The notes beneath the pieces are model-generated. The model was given only the letters and a program-made list of their open reading frames with translations, did no database searches and had not been told where the DNA came from. Made by a program: the position numbers and the translations under genes. From NCBI RefSeq assembly GCF_004526345.1, contig NZ_CP038213.1:3100001-3164000 (forward strand): a stretch of DNA of 64,000 bases. The letters are read 5' to 3'. This document shows, piece after piece, positions 9,039 through 22,070 of this stretch. Source of the DNA: Ornithinimicrobium flavum (GTDB taxonomy: Bacteria > Actinomycetota > Actinomycetes > Actinomycetales > Dermatophilaceae). Within the stretch, counting starts at the first letter, position 1, and every line of letters begins with the position of its first letter.

Positions 9039-9196
9039 GCTACGCCGACTGGCTGGGGTGGTTCTGGTACGTCGTCCCGCTCGACATGCTGGGCGGCCTC
9101 GTCTTCGTCACGAGCCTGCGGCTCATCCGCGCGAGCGAGCTGCCCGAGGCGCCGGGACCGGACGGGGGCACAGAGCACGAGGGGGACGCCCGCTGA
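9035..9196 (+). pseudogene. Displaced C-terminal helix of the FNT-family transporter
   Basis: The frame [20 protein letters not shown], then a hydrophobic segment ending LRLIRASEL, matches the last transmembrane helix expected of the upstream transporter. It is out of frame with it by one base. It could be translated separately from GTG 9035, which overlaps the preceding stop, but homology favours a single gene broken by one missing base in the G4C4 run at 9026-9035. Confidence 0.7.
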
Positions 9197-9237
9197 CACG
9201 GCGCGGGGCGCTCGGGTCCGCCGCCTACAGTGAGAAG

Positions 9238-12957
<3,720 letters not shown>

Positions 12958-12958
12958 T

Positions 12959-12996
12959 CCTCCTCCCGGGCCGGCGCCCCTGCCGGGTCGAGGAGG
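12959..12996 (+). terminator. Candidate terminator after metH
   Basis: CCTCCTC (12959-12965) pairs with GAGGAGG (12990-12996), with additional CCGG/CCGG pairing inside the loop. It begins immediately at the metH stop. It has no T-run, as is common in high-GC actinobacteria. Confidence 0.55.
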
Positions 12997-13059
12997 GGAC
13001 CGCGTCGGCCGGGCACGCCGGCCGGTGTCCGTCGCGGAATCACGATCGGGCAAAGAAGC

Positions 13060-13121
13060 GATCACGATCTGATCACAGAACGGCTCTCAGTTGGATTTTC
13101 GGGCCGCGACCGTCCTAACGT
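13060..13121 (+). promoter_or_regulatory. Promoter and candidate operator of the betaine transporter operon
   Basis: TTGGAT (13091-13096) and TAACGT (13116-13121), 19 bases apart, resemble -35 and -10 elements. Just upstream GATCA-N5-TGATC (13060-13074) is a dyad, and TCACGATC occurs twice (13040-13047 and 13062-13069). This would give a leader of about 115 bases before the GTG at 13245. Osmotic control through the dyad is inferred from the genes only. Confidence 0.45.
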
Positions 13122-13244
13122 CGAAAAGCGGTTCTTTTCCCCGGCACCCCTGTGGCGGCCCCTCTGACGACCCGTGCCACGCCCGCACCCGCTGCCGAAG
13201 AGCCCTGTCCTGAGCGACCCCTGACACCGGAGGAACTCGATCTC

Positions 13245-14501
13245 GTGAACATTCTTGCTGCGGAGCACCTGTTCAAGATCTTCGGTCGTCGACCCCATCG
13301 CGGGGTGGACGCCCTGCGGCGCGGCGCCGACCGCGAGGAGCTGCGCGCCCACGGCCTGACAGCTGCGGTCGTCGACGCGTCCTTCGAGGTCGCGGCCGGT
13401 GAGATCTTCGTGGTGATGGGGCTGTCCGGCTCGGGCAAGTCGACGCTCATCCGGATGATCAACGGTCTGCACCCGGCCACGGCCGGCGAGGTGGTCATCG
13501 AGGGGGAGAACCTCGCCGCGCTCAAGGGGGACGACCTGCGCCGGGTGCGGCGGGAGAAGATCTCCATGGTCTTCCAGCACTTCGCTCTGCTGCCGCACCG
13601 CACCGTCGGGGAGAACGCCGCCTACGCGCTCACCGTGCAGGGGGTCAACCGGGCCGACCGGGAGGCCCGGGCGGCCCGGGCCCTGGAGATGGTCGGGCTG
13701 GCCGGTTGGGGCGGGTCGATGCCCGCCGAGCTGTCCGGGGGTATGCAGCAGCGGGTCGGCCTGGCCCGTGCGCTGGCGGCCGAGACCGACATCATGCTCA
13801 TGGACGAGGCGTTCAGCGCCCTGGACCCGCTCATCCGCCGCGAGATGCAGGACCAGCTGGTGGACCTCCAGCAGCGGCTGGACAAGACGATCGTCTTCAT
13901 CACCCACGACCTCAACGAGGCGATGCGGCTGGGCGACCGGGTCGCGATGATGCGCGACGGTCGGATCGAGCAGGTCGGGACCGCCGAGCAGATCCTCAAC
14001 GACCCGAAGAACGACTACGTGGCGCAGTTCGTCCAGGACGTGGACCGCGCCAAGGTGCTGACCGCCGGTGCGGTGATGGAGCCTCCGGCCGTGGTCATCG
14101 GCGCCGAGCAGGGGCCGCGCCAGGCGCACCGGCTCATCCGTGAGCACCAGCTGGGCGCGCTCCCCGTCGTCCGGCGCGACCGGACCCCGGTCGGTGTCGT
14201 CCTGCCGGGTGAGATCGCGGCCGCCGTCCGGGAGGGCCGCGACCGGCTGCCGCTCACCGAACGCAGCGCGACCACGGTCGGGCTCGACACACCCCTGGGC
14301 GACCTGCTCGCCGACGCCGCACGCCGCGAGAGCCCGTTGCTCGTCGTCGACGACGCCGGCCGCCTCGCCGGGCTCATCCCCCAGGTCACCCTCCTGGCCG
14401 CCCTCTCCCACGAGCAGGTCGACCCGCTCCCGACCCCGGCCGGTGGCCCGCCCAGCTCGACCGACCCCCTGACCGACGACACCGAGGTGGTGGCCCGATG
14501 A
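13245..14501 (+). CDS. proV: Glycine betaine/proline ABC transporter, ATP-binding subunit
   Basis: A 418-residue ATPase energising compatible-solute uptake. Walker A is GLSGSGKST (about residue 60), the signature is LSGGMQQRVGLARAL, and Walker B is IMLMDEAFSALD (about 182), with the H-loop in FITHDLNEAM. A C-terminal CBS-like region (about 285-385) fits OpuAA/ProV osmosensing subunits. The GTG at 13245 is preferred over the longer frame from 13152 because GGAGGA lies 9 bases upstream and family similarity starts at VNILAAEHLFKIFG. Its stop overlaps the permease ATG (ATGA). Confidence 0.92.
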   Translation: MNILAAEHLFKIFGRRPHRGVDALRRGADREELRAHGLTAAVVDASFEVAAGEIFVVMGLSGSGKSTLIRMINGLHPATAGEVVIEGENLAALKGDDLRRVRREKISMVFQHFALLPHRTVGENAAYALTVQGVNRADREARAARALEMVGLAGWGGSMPAELSGGMQQRVGLARALAAETDIMLMDEAFSALDPLIRREMQDQLVDLQQRLDKTIVFITHDLNEAMRLGDRVAMMRDGRIEQVGTAEQILNDPKNDYVAQFVQDVDRAKVLTAGAVMEPPAVVIGAEQGPRQAHRLIREHQLGALPVVRRDRTPVGVVLPGEIAAAVREGRDRLPLTERSATTVGLDTPLGDLLADAARRESPLLVVDDAGRLAGLIPQVTLLAALSHEQVDPLPTPAGGPPSSTDPLTDDTEVVAR

Positions 14502-15463
14502 GCACGACCGACGACAGCCTGCTGCCCCGCGTCCCGATCGGCGCCTGGGTCGACGGCCTCTTCGACTGGATCGACGACAACCTCAGCGTCCTGCTGCAGC
14601 TCTTCCGGGACGTGATGACCTGGGTCGTCAACGGCCTCGTCGACCTCCTCATGTGGCCGCCGGCCCTGGTGATGGTCGCCGTCCTCGCCCTCGTCGCCTG
14701 GCTGGTCGCGTCCTGGCGCCTGGCCCTGGGGACCGCCCTCGGCTTCGCGCTGATCATCTCGATGGGCATCTGGCTGCCCGCGATGCAGACGCTGGCGCTG
14801 GTGATCGTGGCCACCCTCGTGGCGATCGCGATCGCCGTGCCCCTGGGGGTCCTCGCCGCGCGGAACGACACCGTGAGCGCGCTCGTCCGCCCCGTGCTGG
14901 ACTTCATGCAGACGATGCCCGGCTTCGTCTACCTCATCCCCGCGGTGACCTTCTTCTCCATCGGCCTGGTGCCCGGCATCTTCGCGACCATCATCTTCGC
15001 CCTGCCGCCCGGGGTCCGGCTCACCGAGCTCGGCATCCGGCAGGTCGACCGGGAGACGGTCGAGGCCGGGCACGCCTTCGGCGCCTCCTCCGGCCAGATC
15101 CTCCGCGGGATCCAGCTGCCGCTGGCCGTGCCCACCATCCTGGCCGGGGTGAACCAGGTCATCATGCTGGCCCTGTCGATGGCCGTCATCGCCGGCTTCA
15201 CCGGGGCCGACGGGCTCGGCAAGCTCGTCGTGGAGTCCATCGCCCGGCTCAACACGCCGCTCGGCGTCGAGGCCGGTGTCGGCGTGGTGATCCTCGCCAT
15301 CTTCCTCGACCGCGTCACCGCCGCCCTGGGCGACCCCGGCAAGCACCCCCGGTCCCTGCTGGCCCTCGCGCGGTCCCGCCGCGCCGGCGACCGCTCCGGG
15401 CGGCAGCCGTCCGCGACGGACCCCGCGGGCACGAGCACCGTCGCCGACCGCTCCACCGTCTGA
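14498..15463 (+). CDS. proW: Glycine betaine/proline ABC transporter, permease subunit
   Basis: A 321-residue membrane protein with about six to seven helices in the middle (roughly 45-260). The permease loop near LTELGIRQVDRETVEAGHAF, with GASSGQILRGIQLPLAVPTI, is the EAA motif that contacts the ATPase. Flanking signatures are FMQTMPGFVYLIPAV and MLALSMAVIAGF, typical of ProW/OpuAB. The Ser/Arg-rich C-terminal tail is not conserved. It overlaps proV by 4 bases and is followed 52 bases later by proX. Confidence 0.92.
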   Translation: MSTTDDSLLPRVPIGAWVDGLFDWIDDNLSVLLQLFRDVMTWVVNGLVDLLMWPPALVMVAVLALVAWLVASWRLALGTALGFALIISMGIWLPAMQTLALVIVATLVAIAIAVPLGVLAARNDTVSALVRPVLDFMQTMPGFVYLIPAVTFFSIGLVPGIFATIIFALPPGVRLTELGIRQVDRETVEAGHAFGASSGQILRGIQLPLAVPTILAGVNQVIMLALSMAVIAGFTGADGLGKLVVESIARLNTPLGVEAGVGVVILAIFLDRVTAALGDPGKHPRSLLALARSRRAGDRSGRQPSATDPAGTSTVADRSTV

Positions 15464-15515
15464 GCACCCCACCCCATACCCGACCACCCGAACCCGATCG
15501 AGAGGAACAGATCAG

Positions 15516-16454
15516 ATGAGGACCACGACCGACCGCACCCGCCGCACCACCCGCACGACGGGGCTCGTGGCGGCCCTGTCCGCCGGCAGCCTGCTGCTCG
15601 CCGCCTGCGGGGGCGACGCCGAGCCCGCCGGCGACGACCCCGGTGCCGAGGGCCCGTCCGGCACGATCACCCTGGGCTTCCTCCCGTCCTGGACCGACGG
15701 CCTGTCCACGGCCTACCTGCTGGAGAACCAGCTGGAGCAGATGGGCTACACCGTCGAGATGGAGACGCTCACCGAGCCGGCCCCGCTCTACGCGGGCCTG
15801 GCCAACGGCGACGTCGACATGTACCCCTCGGCCTGGTCGGAGGTCACCCACGCCGACTACATGGAGGAGTACGGCGACAGCATCGAGGACCTGGGCAGCT
15901 ACTACGACAGCGCGGTGCTGACCATCGCCGTGCCGGAGTACGTCGACATCGACTCCCTGGAGGAGCTGGCCGACAACGCAGACCGCTTCGACGGTCAGGT
16001 CATCGGCATCGAGCCGGGGGCGGGCCTGACCCGCGTCACCAACGAGAGCGTCTTCCCGACCTACGGGCTGGACGCGGAGTTCGAGCTGGTCACGTCCTCC
16101 ACGACCGCGATGCTCACCGAGCTGCGCAACGCGGTGGAGAACGAGGAGGACATCGTCGTCACCCTGTGGCGCCCCTTCTGGGCCAACGCCGAGTTCCCGG
16201 TCAAGGACCTGGAGGACCCCGAGGGCGCCCTGGGCGAGCCGGAGGCCCTGCACTTCCTGGGCCGGGAGGGCTTCGCCGAGGAGTTCCCCGAGGCCGCCGA
16301 GTGGATCGGCCAGCTGAGCCTGGACGACGACCAGTACGGCTCCCTGGAGGACCTGGTCGTCAACGAGTACGGCGAGGGCCGGGAGGCCGAGGCGGTCGAG
16401 GCCTGGATCGAGGAGAACCCCGACGCCCTGCCGGAGCTGCCCACCGCCAGCTGA
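15516..16454 (+). CDS. proX: Glycine betaine-type substrate-binding lipoprotein
   Basis: A 312-residue extracytoplasmic binding protein. A twin-Arg/Thr-rich n-region is followed by a hydrophobic core and the lipobox LLAAC, so it is predicted to be lipid-anchored. The mature part is an OpuAC/ProX domain (TITLGFLPSWTDGLSTAYLL, DVDMYPSAWSEVTHADYM, VTLWRPFWANAEF). Its Trp residues could form an aromatic cage for quaternary amines. Strongly acidic composition is normal for such proteins. It is the third gene of proVWX and a hairpin terminator follows. The exact ligand (betaine, proline betaine, carnitine or choline) cannot be set from sequence. Confidence 0.9.
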   Translation: MRTTTDRTRRTTRTTGLVAALSAGSLLLAACGGDAEPAGDDPGAEGPSGTITLGFLPSWTDGLSTAYLLENQLEQMGYTVEMETLTEPAPLYAGLANGDVDMYPSAWSEVTHADYMEEYGDSIEDLGSYYDSAVLTIAVPEYVDIDSLEELADNADRFDGQVIGIEPGAGLTRVTNESVFPTYGLDAEFELVTSSTTAMLTELRNAVENEEDIVVTLWRPFWANAEFPVKDLEDPEGALGEPEALHFLGREGFAEEFPEAAEWIGQLSLDDDQYGSLEDLVVNEYGEGREAEAVEAWIEENPDALPELPTAS

Positions 16455-16484
16455 CCTGAGGCTCGCCTCTCCCGCACCACCGCG

Positions 16485-16514
16485 CGCCCCCGTCGATCCC
16501 GGTCGGCGGGGGCG
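16485..16514 (+). terminator. Terminator after proX
   Basis: A 12-bp stem (16485-16496 with 16503-16514, one G-T pair) around the loop TCCCGG. It is strongly GC, with CCCCC facing GGGGG. It lies between the rightward betaine operon and the leftward DUF5995 gene, so it may serve both strands. Confidence 0.7.
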
Positions 16515-16555
16515 TCTCGCGTCCCGACGCCGGGGCCGACCAGCACGGCGTCACG

Positions 16556-17353
16556 TCATACCGGCTCGGCAACCTGCACCAGGAGCGTTCGGCCGACCAG
16601 GCCGACCGTGCGGCTCAGACTGGCGCGGAACTCCTCCTGGAGCAGCGGTGCCGCGCGCAGGGCCCACAGCACCTCGCTGTTGACCCAGGCGGCCTCCCGC
16701 GCCCGGGCGACGCTCCACGACCCGACGAGCGTCAGCAGCGGCGTCAGCTCCCGGTCCACCTCGAGGGCGATCCCGTCGAGGAAGGACTGGCGCACCTGCT
16801 CGTGGACCTCCGCCAGCACCGCGCTGACCTTGTCGTAGTCCGAGCGCACCTGCCGCGTGGTCGGGTCGATGCCGAGCTGGCGGCAGGTGGTGACGACCGC
16901 GACCGGCAGGTCGTGGTTGATGTGGGCGTTCATGCCGGCGACGGCGAACTGGATCGGTGCCAGGGCCGTGCGCCGGCTCGCGAGGACCGGCTCCCAGCAG
17001 GGGGGCGGGACCAGACCGACCCGGTCACCGTGGACGGCGTCGAGGTAGAGCTGGGCGAAGACGACGTCGAGCCGCTCCATGAACCGGTCGTCGGCGAAGT
17101 AGCCCTCGTGGAGCCGTTGCTCGACGAGCTCGGTCACCTGCAGGTACATCCGGTTGAAGTGCCACACGCCGTCCCCCCGGTCCAGCTCGGTGTCGAGGGC
17201 GCGCAGCGCGGCGACGACGGACGCGACGTCCGGCAACTGGCCCGCGGGGACCGGCTCCTCCCGCCGCATACGGCCCGGCAGCAACGGCAGCGGCGGCAGA
17301 GACGGAAGGCGGAGCGTGGCGCGGACGGTGTCGAGCAGGTCGCGGAGTCCCAT
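16556..17353 (-). CDS. DUF5995 family protein
   Basis: About 265 residues, no signal peptide. The recognisable family stretches are VWHFNRMYLQVTELVEQRL, VVFAQLYLDAVHGD, CWEPVL and APIQFAVAGMNAHINHDLPV. His/Asn-rich conserved motifs of this sort suggest a metal-binding helical fold, but no activity is known. ATG 17353 (MGLRDLLDTV) is preferred over the GTG five codons upstream. It is preceded by a tandem repeat and the ABC1 kinase gene on the same strand. Confidence 0.8.
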   Translation of the reverse strand: MGLRDLLDTVRATLRLPSLPPLPLLPGRMRREEPVPAGQLPDVASVVAALRALDTELDRGDGVWHFNRMYLQVTELVEQRLHEGYFADDRFMERLDVVFAQLYLDAVHGDRVGLVPPPCWEPVLASRRTALAPIQFAVAGMNAHINHDLPVAVVTTCRQLGIDPTTRQVRSDYDKVSAVLAEVHEQVRQSFLDGIALEVDRELTPLLTLVGSWSVARAREAAWVNSEVLWALRAAPLLQEEFRASLSRTVGLVGRTLLVQVAEPV

Positions 17354-17374
17354 GGCCGATTCGACCACCCCGCA

Positions 17375-17434
17375 GGGGTGTGCGGCAACGGTCCAGGGGT
17401 GCGGCGACGGCTCAGGGGTATGCGCGGCGACGGC

Positions 17435-17436
<2 letters not shown>
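17375..17436. repeat. Three tandem copies of a 19-23 base repeat
   Basis: The unit GGGGTGCGGCGACGGCTCA occurs three times with small insertions (about 17375-17394, 17395-17413, 17414-17436). It fills the gap between the DUF5995 start and the ABC1-kinase stop, and its last bases include that stop codon. Function unknown; it may be replication slippage. Confidence 0.7.
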
Positions 17437-19117
<1,681 letters not shown>

Positions 19118-19282
19118 CCGGTGCCCGCCGTGGACGGGCGGGGGTGGGAGCGCTGCAGGATGACGGCCCTTCCTGGTCGGCAGCGACAGGTCGCCACCTG
19201 CCGGGAAGGTACCACCGGTCGCTGGGGCCGGCGCCCGGCCCGCGACCGGCCGACACCCGTCCTCCTGAGACACTGGGGTCCG

Positions 19283-20059
19283 ATGACCTCCACCCAGTCC
19301 CGCGTCTCCGTCGAGTTGGTGCCCCGCAGCGCCGAGTCCCTCGCCGGCGAGGTGCGGGACGTCGTGGCCGGGCTGCCGTGGGTCGACACCATCAACGTGC
19401 CGGACCTGCTCAAGTTCGACCTGCGCAGCTGGGACGCGTGCGGGGTCGTCCGCGGGGCGACCGCCCGGCCCGACGGCACCGCATACCCCGTCATCCCGCA
19501 CGTGCGCGCCGCGGACGTCGACCCCGACGCCCCGCTGCCCATGGCCGGGGCTCTCCGGGAGCACGGAGTGCAGGAGGTGCTGGTCGTGTCCGGCGACGAC
19601 GCCGACTACTTCACCCACCGCACCTACCCGGTCGACGCCGTCGACGTCATCCGGCGCTTCCGGGCCGAGCTGCCCGAGGTCAGGGTCTACGCCGGGCTCG
19701 ACCCCTACCGGCAGGGCATCGCCCAGGAGATGCGCTACCTGGAGCGCAAGCTGTCCGCCGGGGCCGCCGGCATCTTCACCCAGCCCTTCTTCGACACCGC
19801 GCTGATGGCCGCGTGGGCGGGGGTGCTGCCCGACGACCTGCCGGTGTGGTGGGGCGCGACGACCGTCACCACGCCGGGGGCGCTGGGCTACTGGCGACGG
19901 CGCAACCTGGTGGCCTTCCCGACCGACTTCGACCTCACCCTGGACTGGCAGCGCACCTTCGCCCGCCGGGCCGTGGACTTCGCCCGCGAGCGTGGCCATC
20001 ACGTCTACCTCATGCCGGTGCGCACCTCCGTCGCCGACTACCTCGACGGGCTCCTCTGA
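19283..20059 (+). CDS. metF: Methylenetetrahydrofolate reductase-like protein
   Basis: A 258-residue (beta/alpha)8-barrel flavoprotein-like enzyme that would make 5-methyl-THF, the methyl donor for MetH. Supporting motifs: VSVELVPRSAESLAGEV at the N-terminus (the conserved SFE/VEL position), HVRAAD, LVVSGDDADY, and GAAGIFTQPFFD, the folate/FAD face. It is shorter than E. coli MetF (296) and diverged, so it may be a specialised paralogue. No partner gene is adjacent. The start is ATG 19283; little leader is visible. Confidence 0.75.
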   Translation: MTSTQSRVSVELVPRSAESLAGEVRDVVAGLPWVDTINVPDLLKFDLRSWDACGVVRGATARPDGTAYPVIPHVRAADVDPDAPLPMAGALREHGVQEVLVVSGDDADYFTHRTYPVDAVDVIRRFRAELPEVRVYAGLDPYRQGIAQEMRYLERKLSAGAAGIFTQPFFDTALMAAWAGVLPDDLPVWWGATTVTTPGALGYWRRRNLVAFPTDFDLTLDWQRTFARRAVDFARERGHHVYLMPVRTSVADYLDGLL

Positions 20060-20099
20060 GCCGACCGGGTCCGTCGGTGGCCGGTGCCACGATGGCGGT

Positions 20100-21491
20100 A
20101 TGACGATCACGGGGCGCCCGGTCGCGGGTGAGGGGGACGGCCGCAGCCGGCGGGCCGTGGTGCTCATCCACGGGATCGGGGAGCAGCGCCCGACCGGGAC
20201 GCTGCGGGGCTTCGTGGACGGGCTGGACCTCGGTCCGGCGTGGAGCAAGCCCGACCGGGTCAGCGACAACCTCGAGCTGCGGCGGATGTCGGTCTACCGG
20301 CACGGCGCGCCGGCCACCGACCTCTACGAGCTCTACTGGGCCCACCACGCCGCCCCCTCCTCCCCCCGGCAGGTCCTCGGCTGGCTGGCGCGGTTGCTGA
20401 CCCGACGCTCGGCCTGGTCGGGCGGCCCCGCCTCCCCTGCGCTCAACGTGCTGACGGTCCTCGGTGCCGCGGCGCTGGTCATCGCCGTCGTGCTGGCGCT
20501 GACGACGGCACGGCGCGAGGGGGTTGCCGCGTGGCTGACCGCGCCTCCCTTCTGGGCGGCCCTGACCGTGGCAGCCGTGCAGTTCCTGGCACAGCCGGTC
20601 CTCACCCGACGCCTCGCCGACGCCGAGCGTTACCTCACCCCCGACCCGGGCAACATCGCCGCCCGCACGGCGATCCGCACCGAGGGCCTGACGCTGCTGC
20701 GCCGGCTGCACGAGGTGGGGATCTACGACCGGGTCGTCGTCGTCGGCCACTCGCTCGGCTCGGTCATCGGGTATGACGTGCTGCGGCTCTTCTGGGACGA
20801 GGCGCGGTGGCCGACCTTCGAGCGGGCCGGCCCGCAGCCGGAGGCCGAGCGCTTCGTGCTGGAGCACGGCGACCCGCTGTCGCTGCGGAGGGGCCAGGTG
20901 GAGATCTACCAACGGGTCCAGCACCGGCTCTGGCAGGAGCAGCGTTCGCGCGGCGTGCCGTGGCTGGTGACCGACTTCGTCACGCTGGGCTCACCGCTGG
21001 CCCACGGTCGGCTGCTCCTGGAGACGCCCTCGGCGACCCTGACCCGGCGGCAGGACGACCTGGAGCTGCCGACCTGCCCTCCGATGCCCTCGCTCGACCC
21101 CGACGAGGGGGACGACCGCGAGGCCACCTTCTACCCCACCGTGCTGCGCAAGGGAGGGCAGGAGCGGGTGGCCCTCGTCGGCAACCACGGTGCCCTCTTC
21201 GGGCCGACCCGCTGGACGAACCTCTACGTCCCGGCGTGCGCGGCGGTGTGGGGGGACCCGGTCGGCGGGCCCCTGCGGGAGGTCTTCGGCACCGGCATCC
21301 GGGACGTCGCGGTGCACCACTCGGGTCGGCACCGGCGGTGGTGGCACCGGCTGCTCCCCCTCCGCTCGCACCTGCGCTACTGGGCGCCGCTGGACCGCCC
21401 GCCGCGGGTGCGGGAGCGCACCGTCGAGGCCGTCCCGGCCCTGCGGGAGGCCATCGGCCTGGGCCAGGTCGACGGGCCACCCCCGGCCTGA
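20100..21491 (+). CDS. Lipase-like alpha/beta-hydrolase with internal membrane segments
   Basis: A 463-residue protein. An N-terminal VVLIHGIGEQRPTG strand-loop provides the oxyanion region, and VVVVGHSLGSVIGYDVLRL supplies the nucleophile elbow G-H-S-L-G (about 220). Between them two hydrophobic stretches (about 118-138 and 145-165) likely span the membrane. FVTLGSPLAHG and the late His in VALVGNHGALFG are plausible catalytic-site neighbours. The architecture is that of large actinobacterial 'hypothetical hydrolases'; the substrate is unknown. Confidence 0.7.
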   Translation: MTITGRPVAGEGDGRSRRAVVLIHGIGEQRPTGTLRGFVDGLDLGPAWSKPDRVSDNLELRRMSVYRHGAPATDLYELYWAHHAAPSSPRQVLGWLARLLTRRSAWSGGPASPALNVLTVLGAAALVIAVVLALTTARREGVAAWLTAPPFWAALTVAAVQFLAQPVLTRRLADAERYLTPDPGNIAARTAIRTEGLTLLRRLHEVGIYDRVVVVGHSLGSVIGYDVLRLFWDEARWPTFERAGPQPEAERFVLEHGDPLSLRRGQVEIYQRVQHRLWQEQRSRGVPWLVTDFVTLGSPLAHGRLLLETPSATLTRRQDDLELPTCPPMPSLDPDEGDDREATFYPTVLRKGGQERVALVGNHGALFGPTRWTNLYVPACAAVWGDPVGGPLREVFGTGIRDVAVHHSGRHRRWWHRLLPLRSHLRYWAPLDRPPRVRERTVEAVPALREAIGLGQVDGPPPA

Positions 21492-21530
21492 CCCCACACC
21501 AGCGCGACCCGCCCGGTCGGGCAGGAGCGG

Positions 21531-21992
21531 TCAGCCGGTGCGCTCGGCGTCCTCGAAGGTGCCGGTGACGGTGGCGCCGTCCGCGGTGTGGACGATGCAC
21601 AGGACCTCGCGGTCGCCGACCGACCAGCTGTCCTCGGTGGGGTAGACGGTGAGGATCTGGAACCGCTCGGACTCCTCGTAGCCCACCCCGACGTAGGTCC
21701 GGAACTGGGGGAGGCACTGCGTGTCGACGACGCCGTCGATGACGTCCTGGCCGGGGAAGGGCCCCTCGGGCAGCTCGTAGGCCAGCAGCACCTCCGCGTC
21801 GTGCGGCTGGTCGCACGCCACCGTCGGGATCTGCTCGACCTGCCCCTCCTCACCCGGCGGAGGTGCCCCCGCGAGCTCGGCGAGCAGGAGGCAGTCGCCC
21901 ACGTCGGCCGTCGGCGGCTCGACGGCCGGGGTGGCACACCCGGCCAGCACGAGCGCGACGAGCGACACGGCGTGCGGCAGCGGACGGCGCAC
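21531..21992 (-). CDS. Septum-formation-family lipoprotein
   Basis: A 153-residue predicted lipoprotein. GTG 21992 is chosen because GGAG lies 6 bases upstream and it gives a proper signal peptide (VRRPLPHAVSLVALVLAGC, lipobox LAGC). The mature domain has the septum-formation pattern: DVGDCLL, VACDQPHDAEVL, a C-x-PQFRTYVG segment and a late VLCIVH, with four cysteines likely forming two disulfides outside the membrane. The function of this actinobacterial family is poorly defined. Confidence 0.75.
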   Translation of the reverse strand: MRRPLPHAVSLVALVLAGCATPAVEPPTADVGDCLLLAELAGAPPPGEEGQVEQIPTVACDQPHDAEVLLAYELPEGPFPGQDVIDGVVDTQCLPQFRTYVGVGYEESERFQILTVYPTEDSWSVGDREVLCIVHTADGATVTGTFEDAERTG

Positions 21993-22070
21993 GAGGTCTC
22001 CTGCGGTCGACGGCGGGGGGACCACACCGTACCGCTGCCGCACCGCGGACCGCTCGCCGAGGCCTCGCGC

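Noticed and set aside
9035..9196. An independent small membrane-protein gene starting at GTG 9035
   Set aside because: Its sequence is what the FNT transporter should have as its last helix, so a frameshift is the simpler reading.
9197..9237. Cobalamin riboswitch before metH
   Set aside because: The gap to the upstream transporter's C-terminus is about 40 bases, too short for a B12 riboswitch, and no conserved B12-box was seen.
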